Assembly (NCBI RefSeq): GCF_000471905.2 | Contig: NW_006497560.1 | Coordinates: 1-64,000, forward strand | Direction: 5' to 3' | DNA: 64,000 bases | Source of the DNA: Amborella trichopoda | Lineage: Eukaryota > Streptophyta > Magnoliopsida > Amborellales > Amborellaceae | Part shown: positions 47,905-59,141 of the stretch, in pieces | Numbering within the stretch: position 1 is the first letter of the stretch | Layout of the letters: every line of letters begins with the position of its first letter | The notes under the pieces: generated by a model | Told to the model about the DNA's origin: nothing | The model's database searches: none | The model's input: only the letters and a program-made list of their open reading frames with translations | Program-made: the position numbers and the translations under genes

Positions 47905-48699
47905 AGGCTTGTTACTGTTTGGAAATTGAGTGTCGGCTGAGGTAGCAGTAGTGCATCAATCTATTTTGTCAGTCCAAGCACCCTTTTGCTGGTTTTCACT
48001 TGAACATGGGAAGTGGTGCCGTAAAGACGGTTTCCACCAACTTCTGTTATTTCTGAGCTCTTTCACCCATGACCAAGCTGTCATGTCCACCCTTTTCATC
48101 TTTTTTTTCTCATGATGCCCTTATGGGGTTTTCCCCATGCCTGAGTTTTGTTTTTACAGAACAATTTTACTCATGGTTTTGTGACCATGCCCGTCCTTCA
48201 TATTTACTCATGGATTTCCCTTGTACAGGTGTACACCATGCCCATTTTTTTTTCGATGAAGGCGTGTTTAGGGTCATGCCTTTCGGGACCTGTGCGAAGC
48301 CTTTTAACGTCATGCAGCTAGGACGTGCACTATAGTCTATAGGGGCCATGGACTGAGTATGGTGGTAGTTATGACTCACTTTGGGAAGATGGCACAAGGC
48401 TACCTATGCAGGAAATATGGTGGGAGAAGAATGGTGACCCACTAGTTGACGGCGAGTATGGGTGACGAGATGGCTCACCGTTTTGTGAGCATGAGTGATA
48501 GTCATCCGGGAATGCTGCACACGATGGGTCGGTTAGGGAAGGCGTCTATGGTGATGCACGTAAAGGGTGTGTGCACATATGTTGACTCACTGGGGAGGCA
48601 ATAAAGGTGGTGTGCACACACGAATCGATCGACTAGGGATGACATGCATGAAGATGCACGTAAAAGGCGTGTGCACATGTATGGGGGCATATTTAAGGT

Positions 48700-50160
48700 C
48701 ATTCCTCTTAAACCTGAGCGAAGCAGTTTAACATCATGCGGCCAGGACATGCACTATGGTTTAAGGTCATATAACTTGAACCGTGGTCATGCAGTTTAAA
48801 GGCATGAACCAAGACTGTGCAGTTTAAGGTCGTACGACTAGACCTCCACGTAGTTTATGGTCATATAGTTTGGACCATGGCTTGTGCAATTTAAAGGTCT
48901 TGCAACACAAACTAGGGTTGGGCATTTTTTAGGTCATGCAGCACGAACTGGGGCTATGCAATCTAAGATCATGTAATACAGACCATGGCTCTGCAGTTTA
49001 AGGTCATGCATTACGGACCAGGGTTGTGCAATTTAAGGTCCTACAATACGGACCATGGCTGTGCAGTTTAAGGTCTTACAATACGAACCAATTAGTGCGC
49101 CATGAAGGTAAATTGCATGGGGGATAGGTCTATGGATAGCTACCTAACTCCCTTGGGGTAAAGATAGTTAAGGCTATAAACAAGCAAAGATTTTTAGATA
49201 AAGATGACGGCCCTACAAGGAGTGGAAAGCGGAAAAGATCTCACCAGGGAGTAGGAGGGACAGTGTGACTGTACGGGGATAATGAGTAATGGTATGGCTG
49301 TAACTCTGTTGAGAATGACTGGTCAGAGCACAGATAAACCTTACTGATAAAGTGATAAGAATGGCCCTGACTCCCTGGGGATAGTGGGTCACAGTAAGAT
49401 GTGACTCTCAGTCGAATGTTGGTGCGAAACAAACCTAAATGGGGTAGGTACGACCCTTGCATGCATCTAACTCCACTGGGGGTGTTGATGAAGTACACCT
49501 TTATTGAATAGGTGGCCCATCTCTTTGTTGGAGTTATGTGTATGGACCATTTGTTGTGCCATGCATTACAGTTTTAGGGTCTTGTAGCTCGGACCATGGC
49601 TATGCAGTTTTAAGTCATGCAGTTAGGACTATGTAGTTTAAGGTCGTGCTACTAGACCTTCGCTATAGTTTAAGGTCGTGTAGTTTGGATCATGTGGCTA
49701 AGCCTTTTAAGTCATGTAGTCAGGACGTGCACTATGGTTTGAGGTCACACAGCTGGACCATAGTCATACAGTTTTGAGTCGTGCGACGAGGACTATGTAG
49801 TTTAAGGTCGTAAAACTAGAAATCCACTACAATTTAGGGTCATATAGTTTGGACCATGTAGTTAAGCCTTTAAGCCATGAGGCCGGGACGTGCACTATGG
49901 TTTAAGGTCACACAACTGAACCATAGTCGTACAGTTTTGAGTCAACAGACGAGGACTGAGAAGTTTAAGGTCGTGCAACTAGACCTTCATTACAGTTTAG
50001 GATCATATAGATTCTACCATGGCTACGTAGTTTAAGGTCATGGAGCACGGACAGTGCACTATGGTCTAAGGTCACACAACTAGACCTCCACTATAGTTTA
50101 GGGTCATATAGTTTGGACCATGGTTACATAGTTTAAGGTCATGTAGCACGGACCGATGTG
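48700..50160. repeat. Array A, E4 copy (largest in the window)
   Basis: Dozens of 30-36 bp units (tgcagtttaaggtcatgcag, gaccatggc) in two blocks separated by about 440 bp of ggggata-type repeats. Confidence 0.85.
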
Positions 50161-50369
50161 TGGTGAAGGAATGCCACTCCATGGGGAGCAAAGCCATCAT
50201 CGAAGACTGAACTCCCTGGGGAGTTAGATGGTGATGCAGGGAATGAACTTCCTCAAGAGGTAGGACAATGGCCAAGAGAAGAGTGTCGTGGCATGATTGT
50301 GGCACTAAATGTTGGGTGGCACATGCGACATTAGGCTTAGATGGTGCGTGCACGGTGTTAGGTACTTGT

Positions 50370-50640
50370 TGAAAAGCGCAACGATAAATCCGTGATGAAG
50401 GGCACGATGATAGCCTCTGGGCAAAGGCGCGTGGCGATGACCCTTAACGAAGGTGTGCGGTGATGGTCCTTTGACTACGGAGTGCGGTAATGGCCCTTAA
50501 CAAAGGCAAGGAGCGATGGCCTTTAACAAAGGCATGCGACAATGGCCCTTGATGAAGGCATGCAGCAATGGCCCTTGATGAAGGCACGCGACGATGGCTT
50601 CTTACGTACCGCACAACAATAGCCCTTTCGGGCCTCGGGC
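50370..50640. repeat. Array D: about 30-bp units upstream of the antisense promoter
   Basis: Units such as aaggcatgcgacaatggccc recur eight or so times; a shorter version is at 60990-61130 in E5. Confidence 0.8.
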
Positions 50641-50700
50641 GTGACCCGCCGTGGCCTGGACTTTTCCAGATTTGTCAAGGGCAGCTTGCCACACTCCCGA

Positions 50701-50710
50701 GTATAAAAAG
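50701..50710 (+). promoter_or_regulatory. TATA box of the antisense PMD unit, E4
   Basis: gagTATAAAAAGGGGGAAAACC, then a leader starting with agagagagagcctgagcttc that is also present in E5 (61330). Confidence 0.75.
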
Positions 50711-51790
50711 GGGGAAAACCCCTTTCTACTTTTTTAACCGAAGGGTACAATAGTTAAAGAGTTTTTAGAGAGAGAGAGCCTGAGCTTCAGAGAAGAGACT
50801 TTTGACGAGAGTTTTGCGGCCAAAGTTTGTAGCAGTCAGGCCTTAAAGGGCTTTCTGTTGAACTCGAACAGGTCTTGAGCCTCGTACCATGCCTACGGAT
50901 ACTTTTGAAGAGTGCCAAGGTTTTATGAGCAAGGTATAAGGTTCCTCGGGGTCTTAGCAAGATTTGCAGAGGTGCTCTGCCAGAGTTTCAGTACTTTCTT
51001 CGGTAGTCCTGTGGCTGAAGGGGAGGTCGCAGAGAAGTCACAGGAGTCTAACTATCTTCTGGCAATCAGAAGCGAAGAAGGAGCAACAGTAGTGAGCTCA
51101 CTGAGAATTCAGGGGAATTTCGGTGAGTTTGTGGCGAACTGTCGAAGCGTAAAAACAGAGAGAGAGGAAACCCACAGGGTCTCATGGAAGATTTTAGGGA
51201 TTTTTGATGATTTTTTGCTAACTCTGGTAACACATAAAAGGTGGGAAAGGGCTTTCTGGATAACAAGAGCGAATTCCCATTGAAAAGGGGAAACACCTGT
51301 GGGAACCCGAGGGGTCGCAGGCCTGCAACGGTGGGGAGGCGAAGGCCTGTGGGAGGATAAACGATCACCCTTCACAAGTGTGGCGACAAGCCACGTCGCA
51401 ATTGTCAGGCAGCATGCCCAGATTTCAAGGGATGTGGTGCTCGCAGGGGTGACGCATGTGAACAGCTGGAGCGTGAGTTTTTCTGATAGTCCCATGGTCA
51501 CGAGACGGCGATATTCTCTTCTGGTTGCGAGATGGCGATAGCCCTGCCTTTTGTGCACGTAGATACCACCCCAGTAGGCAGACGGTGAAAGTCCTGTCCT
51601 GGGTTATGAGATGGTGATAACCCTGCTTTCTGCGCACGACGATACCTTCCCAGTAGGCAAACGGCAAAAGTCCTGCCCTCGGTTATGGGACAACGATATT
51701 ATGCCTTGAGTGGGTAGTTGGCGATGAGCCTTCGTGAGTGCGGTTCTTCTTGGCCGCTTAACGTCTTTTGACAATGAAGTTTTTGATCTG
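50711..51790 (+). other. Putative leader of the antisense PMD unit, E4
   Basis: About 1.08 kb. Aligns with 61270-61960 of E5 for its first 650 bp. Ends with two copies of a roughly 92-bp repeat (about 51525-51700; ctgc(c)tt(t)tgtgcac, ccccagtaggcagacgg). Confidence 0.55.
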
Positions 51791-54700
51791 ATGGCCCAGT
51801 CTTCAGGTGCTATTCCAGATGTGACGAACCTCCCGCAAGCAAGGGAGCTTGGCACTGATGCCTTCACCAGCGAAACCTTGGTGAGAGGTGAGCCCGTTTG
51901 GCTCATCGAGGATTTATGTGAATCGAGGTGGCCCTTGAGTGTCACCTTTGTGAGAAACCCCATTCGGTTGGTGACACGGGAAGAGAACGACGGAAATGTG
52001 AGAATAGAGGAAGGGGTAGGCCTTCTGCATTACCCACACCGAAACATAGCCTCTATTGCGAACTTGCCGACTCTAGGCAAGAGAATGGTGGAAACCCTCA
52101 TGGACCATGAAATTGTCTTCTGCCGGCCACTGGGTATAAGGAGAGCACTAGTACCTGAAGGCGTACTCCTCATGGACCATGAAAGTGTTGAGGCATTTCA
52201 GGAATATTTTGAGGCAGACTTCTCTGCCGGCTGTCCTTCAGTGCTCCGTAGGCTACTACGACCATTGCTCAAACACGGTCAAAGTGTTGCTGGAAACTTG
52301 GAGCCATGTAGCAACACATGGATGCTTAGTCATGGGGAGGCAGGGATGTCACTGATGGACCTCCACTTAGTTGGTGGGTTGTCGCTTCTTGGTGCTATGT
52401 ATGATGAGTTTATTCCCCAAACTCAATCCACTTTAGAGGGGAAAAGGTAGGCAAAGAAGCCCCACTAGCTGGGATTCGAGAATTGTTCGAGATCTACCAA
52501 CAACTCTATAATGGGCCCCAAAAGGGGCAAGTTACCTTCACCAAGTGTGTAACATTTTTCTGCAGCAACTATACAGATGAAGCTGGTCCATTGTCAAGAA
52601 AAGAAGGGAAGGAAACTCCACCAATTTTCAAGCTACGGAAGGAGAACGAGCATGACTTCTTGATGGCATACTTGGTACTCTTCTAATGTAAATTAGCCCT
52701 GCCAGAAGGGGCGGGTGTCATTCGTCTCAGCACGTTTTAGGTGGATTGCGATATGGGACGGGGAAAGGGGACTCATGCATCCTATTCTGTGCAGCATTTA
52801 TCATGCCCTAGAAGCCATTTACAGTGGAAGACAGTATCAAGGGAATGAAGGAGGGAATGGCATCGTAAATGACGAGGCCTTCTCAGGAGATTTCAAGACT
52901 CCTTTCTCAGTCCATTATGTATATGGCTGGCTTGGAGCTTATTTTTTGGACATATCTGAGAACTAAAGAGTTGGAGGACATCGTGTGCCCATTTTTGCTG
53001 AAGAAGATTGCTGAGCAGAAGGCAATTTTTCATCCCCCAGACAGTGCGCGTAACTTATTTTACAATGATCACCTCCACAAGACCTGGGTGGCAGTCTCGA
53101 TTAGAGGCCTCATAGAGCGCTCGTATGTTGATGAGCTGGGCCACCACCTAGATGGTGACTTCACCAGCCCCAAAGAATTGATGTTTATGCTGAGTGTGAG
53201 AGGCAAACTTCTTGCCTATCGCACTGTCCATAGCGCGAAGCTTAAGGGCAACTTTCCTCATTGGTTTGCCCTGTAGCATGAGCTAGATCAAGGCTGTCCG
53301 TTCTCAGTATTCTTTGAGAAATGACATAGCAGGGCTGCTCGCTTAAAGAAGGACCATTTGGGAACCCTTAGGGATATTTGGCTCTCAAGGCACATTCGCT
53401 CTGGCCGGGGCACATTCTTGGAGGCAACCAAGGTTAATAAGTACGTACTGTACCCTTTTGGCAGGACTGTAAGGGCAACTGAGGCCCACGAGCTTTGGTG
53501 GAGGACCCCCAATGAGGGGTACTGGGATGTGGAACACCCTTGGAAGGGGGAGAGTGGTCGCTGGAGCCAAGATACAAGGTAACGGAAAATGGTTATGATC
53601 CCTCCCCCAGGCGAAATCTTTAAGCTAGGTTTCCCTGATGATTGACGCATGATCGGGTGGCCTCGCCAGACTGCCATGGATGAGTCTTTGTCGTGGTTCG
53701 TCAATATGAAGAAAGGGACAAAGAGTGTTTTTGATAGCCTCTCTGACATCTTCAAATGGAAGGAAGGTCACAAAGTCCTAGAGCATGAAGGGCGTCCGGT
53801 CCAGGATTTGAATGAGCTGATAGGGAGCGGCTCTCATAGCAAGTTACCCATCAATTCTTCCAAGTCCTACTCCTCGCGCTTCGACCAAGAAGGAACCAAG
53901 GCTTCGAGGCGTAAAGGGCGTATGGTTCCAGTGGTTTGTGAGCCAGTAGATGGCTCCTCAGCCTCGGCTTCTTCAGAGGGCTGTGTGTCTCCCGCTACTT
54001 CTACGTCGCCCTCTGCTCTTGATGCTTTGCCTTCTCCTACTTCTGAATCTTCTCCTGGCCCTTCAGAGGTTCAGGCCGATGCCTCAGAGCCTACTGCCTC
54101 GATCAAAATTGCTTTGGATCAGGAAACGACATCCACGGTAAAAGGGGAAGGCTCAATCCCAATGGTGATAAATGGGGATGATGAGGCTGGCCTTGATGAG
54201 GTGGCGTAGGTGGTGAGAGTCTCTAAAGCTCTGGAGGCTATCGAGGCATGGGAAACCTCAGTAGAGCTTGTGGTCATAGAAGGGGATGGAGCCTCGGGGA
54301 TTGAGGTGGAAGCACCCGAGCAGCAGGAGATGGCTGCCTTGAGTGATGCCACTGGAAGGGATGCAGAAGCATGAAGCCCCTAAGGATCAGGATTGGAGGG
54401 CCCAGAGAGGCACCCATGACTGTAGAGGAGGCAAGCGCCATGAGATAGCCTGTTGCTAAAGTGATCGTCGTGGAGGATAAGGGTGAAGAAGGAGAGGGGG
54501 ATGGTGTCGAGTCTGCCGAGGTGAAAATGGTTTGTTCAAGAAGAGGGGACACAGGGAGAAGTCACTTCCCCAAGGTTGGCTACTGTGGTGCCGCTCGACA
54601 CTAAGATAGTGGCTTCAGGAAAGGAGGTTAGCCTTGCCCTGGCTGTGGTAGCAGAGCCTACAGAGGGTGCAGCTACAACACCTGAGCATGAGACTACCAA

Positions 54701-55501
54701 ACCTGTAGTGGACATGACGGGGGCTTTGAGCGAAGGGGTTGTTGTTGAGGTACCAGAGCAACGTGAGGTTGCCCCTGAACCTTGGGAGCTTGAGGCCTTA
54801 GCTACTGCTGGGGATCTTCCTGTTATGATGGCTCCTGCTGTATTGCCCAGGTCCACTTTCAGTGGGAAACCAAGCATGTTCTTTGAGATGTTGCAAACGG
54901 GCTTCTAGAAGCTGAAGGATCGGCCTCTCGAAGAGCTTAGAACAATGCTTTTACAGTTGAGGGGGATCGCCTTAGGAAGTGTGCCTGACGCTCTCCCTTA
55001 CTTCGATAGTATCGCGAATGAGCTGGAGGGATGAAGGATGAAGGCTCTACAGGTGGAGAAGGATGCAAAGTGACTGGAGGACTCACAGCTAGAATGGCTA
55101 GAGAATTCCCTCTGATAGAACCGAGAGTTGGTTGATGCCTAGGTAGGGGAAATATATGCTACTGTCTCCCAGAGGTCCACCCTTGCCAAGAAAGCCGTGA
55201 CACTCCATGTTAAGATAAAGACCCTGAAGATAAAAATCGGAAATGGGCGCAAGCGCTTGTGGAGTTGGAGGAGGAGACGACAGCCTGGGAAGTCAAAGAT
55301 AAGGAGCTGAGCCAAAAGTTACTAGACCTTGAGTGCTCCTTGAGGGAGCAGTTGACTCTAATGGACCATGAGGCCAAAATGGTGGCCGAATTGAGGGCCG
55401 ATATTGAGCGAGTGAGAGCCTCGGCTAATGATTGCAATGGAAGGGTCAATCAGATCATTTATCATTTTAGACAACATCTTCTTTCTATTTTCTCCTTTTT
55501 G
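51791..55501 (+). pseudogene. PMD-like antisense ORF of E4 (near full length, about 1,200 codons)
   Basis: Start MAQSSG, matching E2 and E3. Domains: N-terminal block (LGTDAFTSETLVRGEPVWL, WPLSVTFVRNPIRL); LVGGLSLLGAMYDEFIP (52370); PMD core with EHDFLMAYLVLF, MHPILCSIYHALEAIYSG and FKTPFSVHYVYGWLGAYF (52640-52950); YVDELGHHLDGDFTSPKELM and LAYRTVHSA (53110-53240); WWRTPNEGYWDVEHPWKGE (53500); a Ser/Pro/Glu/Ala-rich middle (53900-54900); and a coiled coil VELEEETTAWEVKDKELSQK to ELRADIERVRASAND (55255-55440). Frame changes near 52450, 52700, 52870 and 55200 and several stops make it a pseudogene. PMD function is not biochemically settled; in this context a role in element expression or silencing evasion is only inference. 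Confidence 0.75.
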
Positions 55502-55574
55502 TAAAGAAAAGATACTTCTAATACTCTTTTCTTTTTTTGAATGAAACAATTCATTTCTTTTCTATGCGATGTAT

Positions 55575-58500
55575 TGGTTAGGTGCCTTGATCTCGCCCTC
55601 TGGATCTAGCTGATCTGATGGCATGTATCTCAGGTTTTTTAGCGAACCCGGGATGTGAGATCGCTCTCTTGAAACCTTGCTCAAGAGCAAGGGCAAGTAT
55701 ACCAATCAATGAGAAAGGAATTTAAGGTGGGTTCGGGACTTACTCAGGCTGGCTCGCGTGAGGGCCTTCTTAGATCATGTCGGAAAGTACCCCAGCTGCT
55801 TTAGCTGGTTCGAATTCACCTCCCTTGACCTGTAATCTCCTTATTTTTCTGCACAATACCACTAGGGATAATTTGCAATACAAGTGGTTCGAAGAGACCC
55901 ACCCTTGTCTTGGAGCATTACACATCCATGTGGCTAAGAAAGTGTGGGGTTAGAGCGATGAAGTGGAAGTTTCGACCAGAGGTCAAAAAAAGAGAAAAAC
56001 TTGATGAAGGGATGAGAGTAGCGACATAGCCAGACAGTGACTGACTCGGAGTGGTAGCAAGACGAGCATGGTACTCAGGACCAGCACGACGACAATACTA
56101 CTCAAAACTGAGACCGATGTGGCGATGCTAGGTTATGTCCACCTCAATCAAGTGAGGAGAGAAAAGAGTGAAGAAAAGAAAAGAGAGCCAAAAAAAGAGA
56201 GTGAGACAGCGGAGGGGAAAGGGTACCGACAGCGCTTGGCATTCCCACCCATAACAGTGGAGTAGCAGTGTCACGGCCCTGGAATGGCGCTAGACACTAC
56301 TGCTCATGGCTAGAGGATGAGTAGAGGGCTATGGACGACACTATACATCGTCATTGGCAACATAAGAAGGTAACGCGCCTCTGCACGACAACGATAGACT
56401 CTCATGAAGTGCGTGGCGATAGTTCTCATGAAGCGCATGACGACAGGTGTGGGACGCAAGAAGGACGACGATGAACACCAAACGCATGGAGGAAGCTCGC
56501 AGACAGTGATGGGCATCGAGTCCGTGAAGGAAGCTCGTGGACAGTGATAGGTGTTGTCAAGCGGCGATAGGTATCGCCATCTGTGATAGGTATCGCCGTC
56601 TGTGATAGGTGCGCAACAGGGGAAGACCCCTGCAAGCGATAACGAGTTTCACCATCTGGGTTCTTCATTGAGGCTTCGAAGCTACACCTGCGGACGACGA
56701 TGAGCAGTGCCATCTACAGGCCTCACTAAGAGAGAGACACAGACGAACAGAAGGGGAAGACTCACGCATGGCACTGCCATCACCATGCATGACCTGTGAG
56801 ACCATGGAAGAGGCATGCACGACACTGTCACTATGGCAAATGGCCACCGCGAGGAACTTCGACAAAGAAGAGGAAGAAGAAAGAGAGGAAGAGAATAGAG
56901 AAGAAGAAGAGAGAGAAGAAAAGAAAAGGAAGAGAGAGATGATCTATCTCAAGCCTAGGGGTATCGATCAAAAGTTTCTCTCACCTTGCTCTCTCTCTCC
57001 AAACGTGAACCAACTATAGTAAGAAAAAGAAACTTTATTAAGTAGAAAATCTCTCTTTTATAAGGGATTGAGTCTGTGGTGCATACAATGACGGTACTTA
57101 TATATAGAATTTTCCCCAAACGTGGGTGGATGATCAAAGGTAACACTAATTTTTTAAAATTAAGATTAAAATGAATTAAAATAAATTCAAAAATAGGGTG
57201 AAAAATGACAGATTTGCCCGTTCCTAACAATTCATGGAATTTCATAACAGTCCATGTGTTGCCCTAGAATGTGCATGATTTTTTTTGGAAGATCCGGGGT
57301 CTTTTCGATGCCCGGTTGATCGAAAGATGATTCTTTATTTGACACCAACTTCGAGCAATGGATCATATTTTTAGGGCATGATCATGTGACTTGAAATTTG
57401 AATGGATCTTGAAAATTTGGATTGATAGTGTGCTCGTTCCTCAATGTTTTTCGATGATTTCTTTGCTAGATTACACTGAGCATGCCATCACGAAGTGGGG
57501 CAATAAACATAGCTCGATTCCGTGCTTAGATGAAGATTTTGCAACCTTAGAATTTTGGCCAGAATCTGGAATTTTGGCATCGAAATTTACAGCGGCTAAT
57601 CTACTTTGTGTGCGGAATCCGACCGTTCATCATGTATTGACTTCAGGTCGGAGATAGCCCGTGACCTTACACACACGATAGAATTGGTCTCACTTCGATC
57701 AGGCATGACCGACGTGATTCGACGGCTCAAGTGAGGCCCGACACAGCTGGATTTCCTGCATGTTTTTCACGGATCAGCAACTTCTCTCTAGCTTTTCTTC
57801 GTGTTCGGGTATCGTCATGGGGCATGCCACATATCGAATCACTCGTCTTGACGCGACGAACATGCTCACCAAATTTGAGTATGATCCGACATGGGATGGG
57901 TGAGATATGAGTGTCGAAAGTCACTGCTCATGACTGTCCCTTCAATGGTGTAGAGTTGCAGGGTGGCCGCACGGGAATAGCATGCAGGTCCTTTTGTTTC
58001 ACTCTTTTACCTATAACATTTTCCTACAGTGTCAGTTCGAGCTGAAATTTGACCCCTGGGGGTTTACAGTAATGACGGATCTAATGGTGGTTGTCCCACA
58101 ACAAATTTGTGGTACTGAGAATGTAGCTCTGGTTATAAGGTCCGTTTTAGGGTGCTAGAGGCCGATCCTGCTGGAACTGTTTCTAAGTCTATACTACCTT
58201 AGACGTGTCGAAATGTGACGAAATTTGGTGGAAAACTTTTGAGAGACCTTATGAAGATCTGGGCCAGTTCCATGGCTATCTGAGATTGTCAAGATTTCCA
58301 ATGTTTGCTAGGCTTTATGGAGTGGTGGCCACATGATGATGAAAAATATCTTCCAACAGCATGCCCCGCCGAATGTTGTGCTTTGATAGAATTGAGAAGT
58401 GCAATCATTCAAGATGTTTGAAGGATCTTGTTGAAGTCCTCACCCTCAAGGGACTATTTGTGATTATGAAGCGTGAGGCCTGTAAGGACCTCCTCAGATA

Positions 58501-59141
58501 GAATCAAGCTTGAGGGATCTAGTCGAAGTCCTCACCCTCAAGGGACTATTTGCGACTCTAAAGTATGAGGCCTTTGTAGGGACTTCTTAGGACAAAATCA
58601 AGCTTGAGGGATCTTGTCGAAGTCCTCACCCTCGACAGACTATTTATGATTCTAAAGCATGATGCCTTTGTAGGGACATCCTCGAATAGAATCAGGCCTA
58701 CATGGAGGCCAAGTGCAAAGAACCTTTTGGTCAACATTGTTCACTGTTACACCAGGTTTGCTTTTGATGCTTAGGGTATCTCTATAGGTCCCGTCTAGTG
58801 GGGTCCAGTCGTGGGCTTTTGACATATCCCGAAAGTCTAGTCCCATGTAGGCTAGGGGATTTTGTGAGGAATACCCTGAAGCTTGTGGCAGGTTTGACCC
58901 TGGCTTCATCGGTTTCTTGCCTTCATGATGGTCTTTAGCATTTCGGAGGGATATTTTGGTCATCGACTTCACCCTCGAGGACTCTTGTTGTTGTTAAGAG
59001 ATCTTACGCGGCTCTCACACCCTAGCGAGCCATGTTGTTGATGTTTGAAGTGCGGGAGATCTTATGCGGCTCTCAGTCCTTGATGAGCCATTTTGTGTTG
59101 GTTGATGTTTAACATTTGAGGATTTTAGGTAGACCGCATTA
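55575..59141 (-). repeat. LTR shared by E5 (3') and E4 (5')
   Basis: About 3.57 kb. Begins TGGTTAGGTG; the other end (cattagg) is decayed but fixed by the purine-like stretch beyond it. Contains U5-like sequence with 24-bp gataggtatcgcc(g/a)tctgt repeats (56540-56610), a GA-rich tract (56865-56940), the sense TATA box, a U3 body matching E1, three copies of a roughly 85-bp block (gaagtcctcaccctcaaggg, 58430-58640) and two minisatellite units. Confidence 0.8.
57098..57107 (-). promoter_or_regulatory. LTR U3 TATA box (sense promoter), E5
   Basis: Minus strand CTATATATAA in the context ggggaaaattctatatataa, the counterpart of 3381-3390 in E1. Confidence 0.65.

Larger units (their letters stand above)
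47905..50700 (+). other. Segment X of E4
   Basis: Complete X starting next to the LTR. Holds the Phe-rich small ORF (48069-48335 +) and its partner on the minus strand (48502-48750), array A in two large blocks (48700-49100, 49540-50160), ggggataatg blocks (49100-49530), and an array of about 30-bp units built on aatggcccttgatgaaggca (50370-50640) immediately before the TATA box, where E2 and E3 have array C. Confidence 0.7.
45937..55574 (-). mobile_element. E4: LTR-bounded family-1 copy carrying only X and the PMD unit
   Basis: Minus-strand order: LTR (59141 to 55575, shared with E5), PMD ORF in reverse, X in reverse, LTR (47904 to 45937). Gag, protease, RT and integrase are absent, and the LTR end at 55575 abuts the 3' end of the PMD unit without a primer site. 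It could be a deletion derivative made by recombination at the LTR edge; loss of the primer site argues against mobility in this form. Confidence 0.7.

Noticed and set aside
56768..57019. ORF with an EEEEREEENREEEEREEK-type run
   Set aside because: GA-rich simple sequence in the LTR leader, the complement of the CT-rich tract in E1 and E3.
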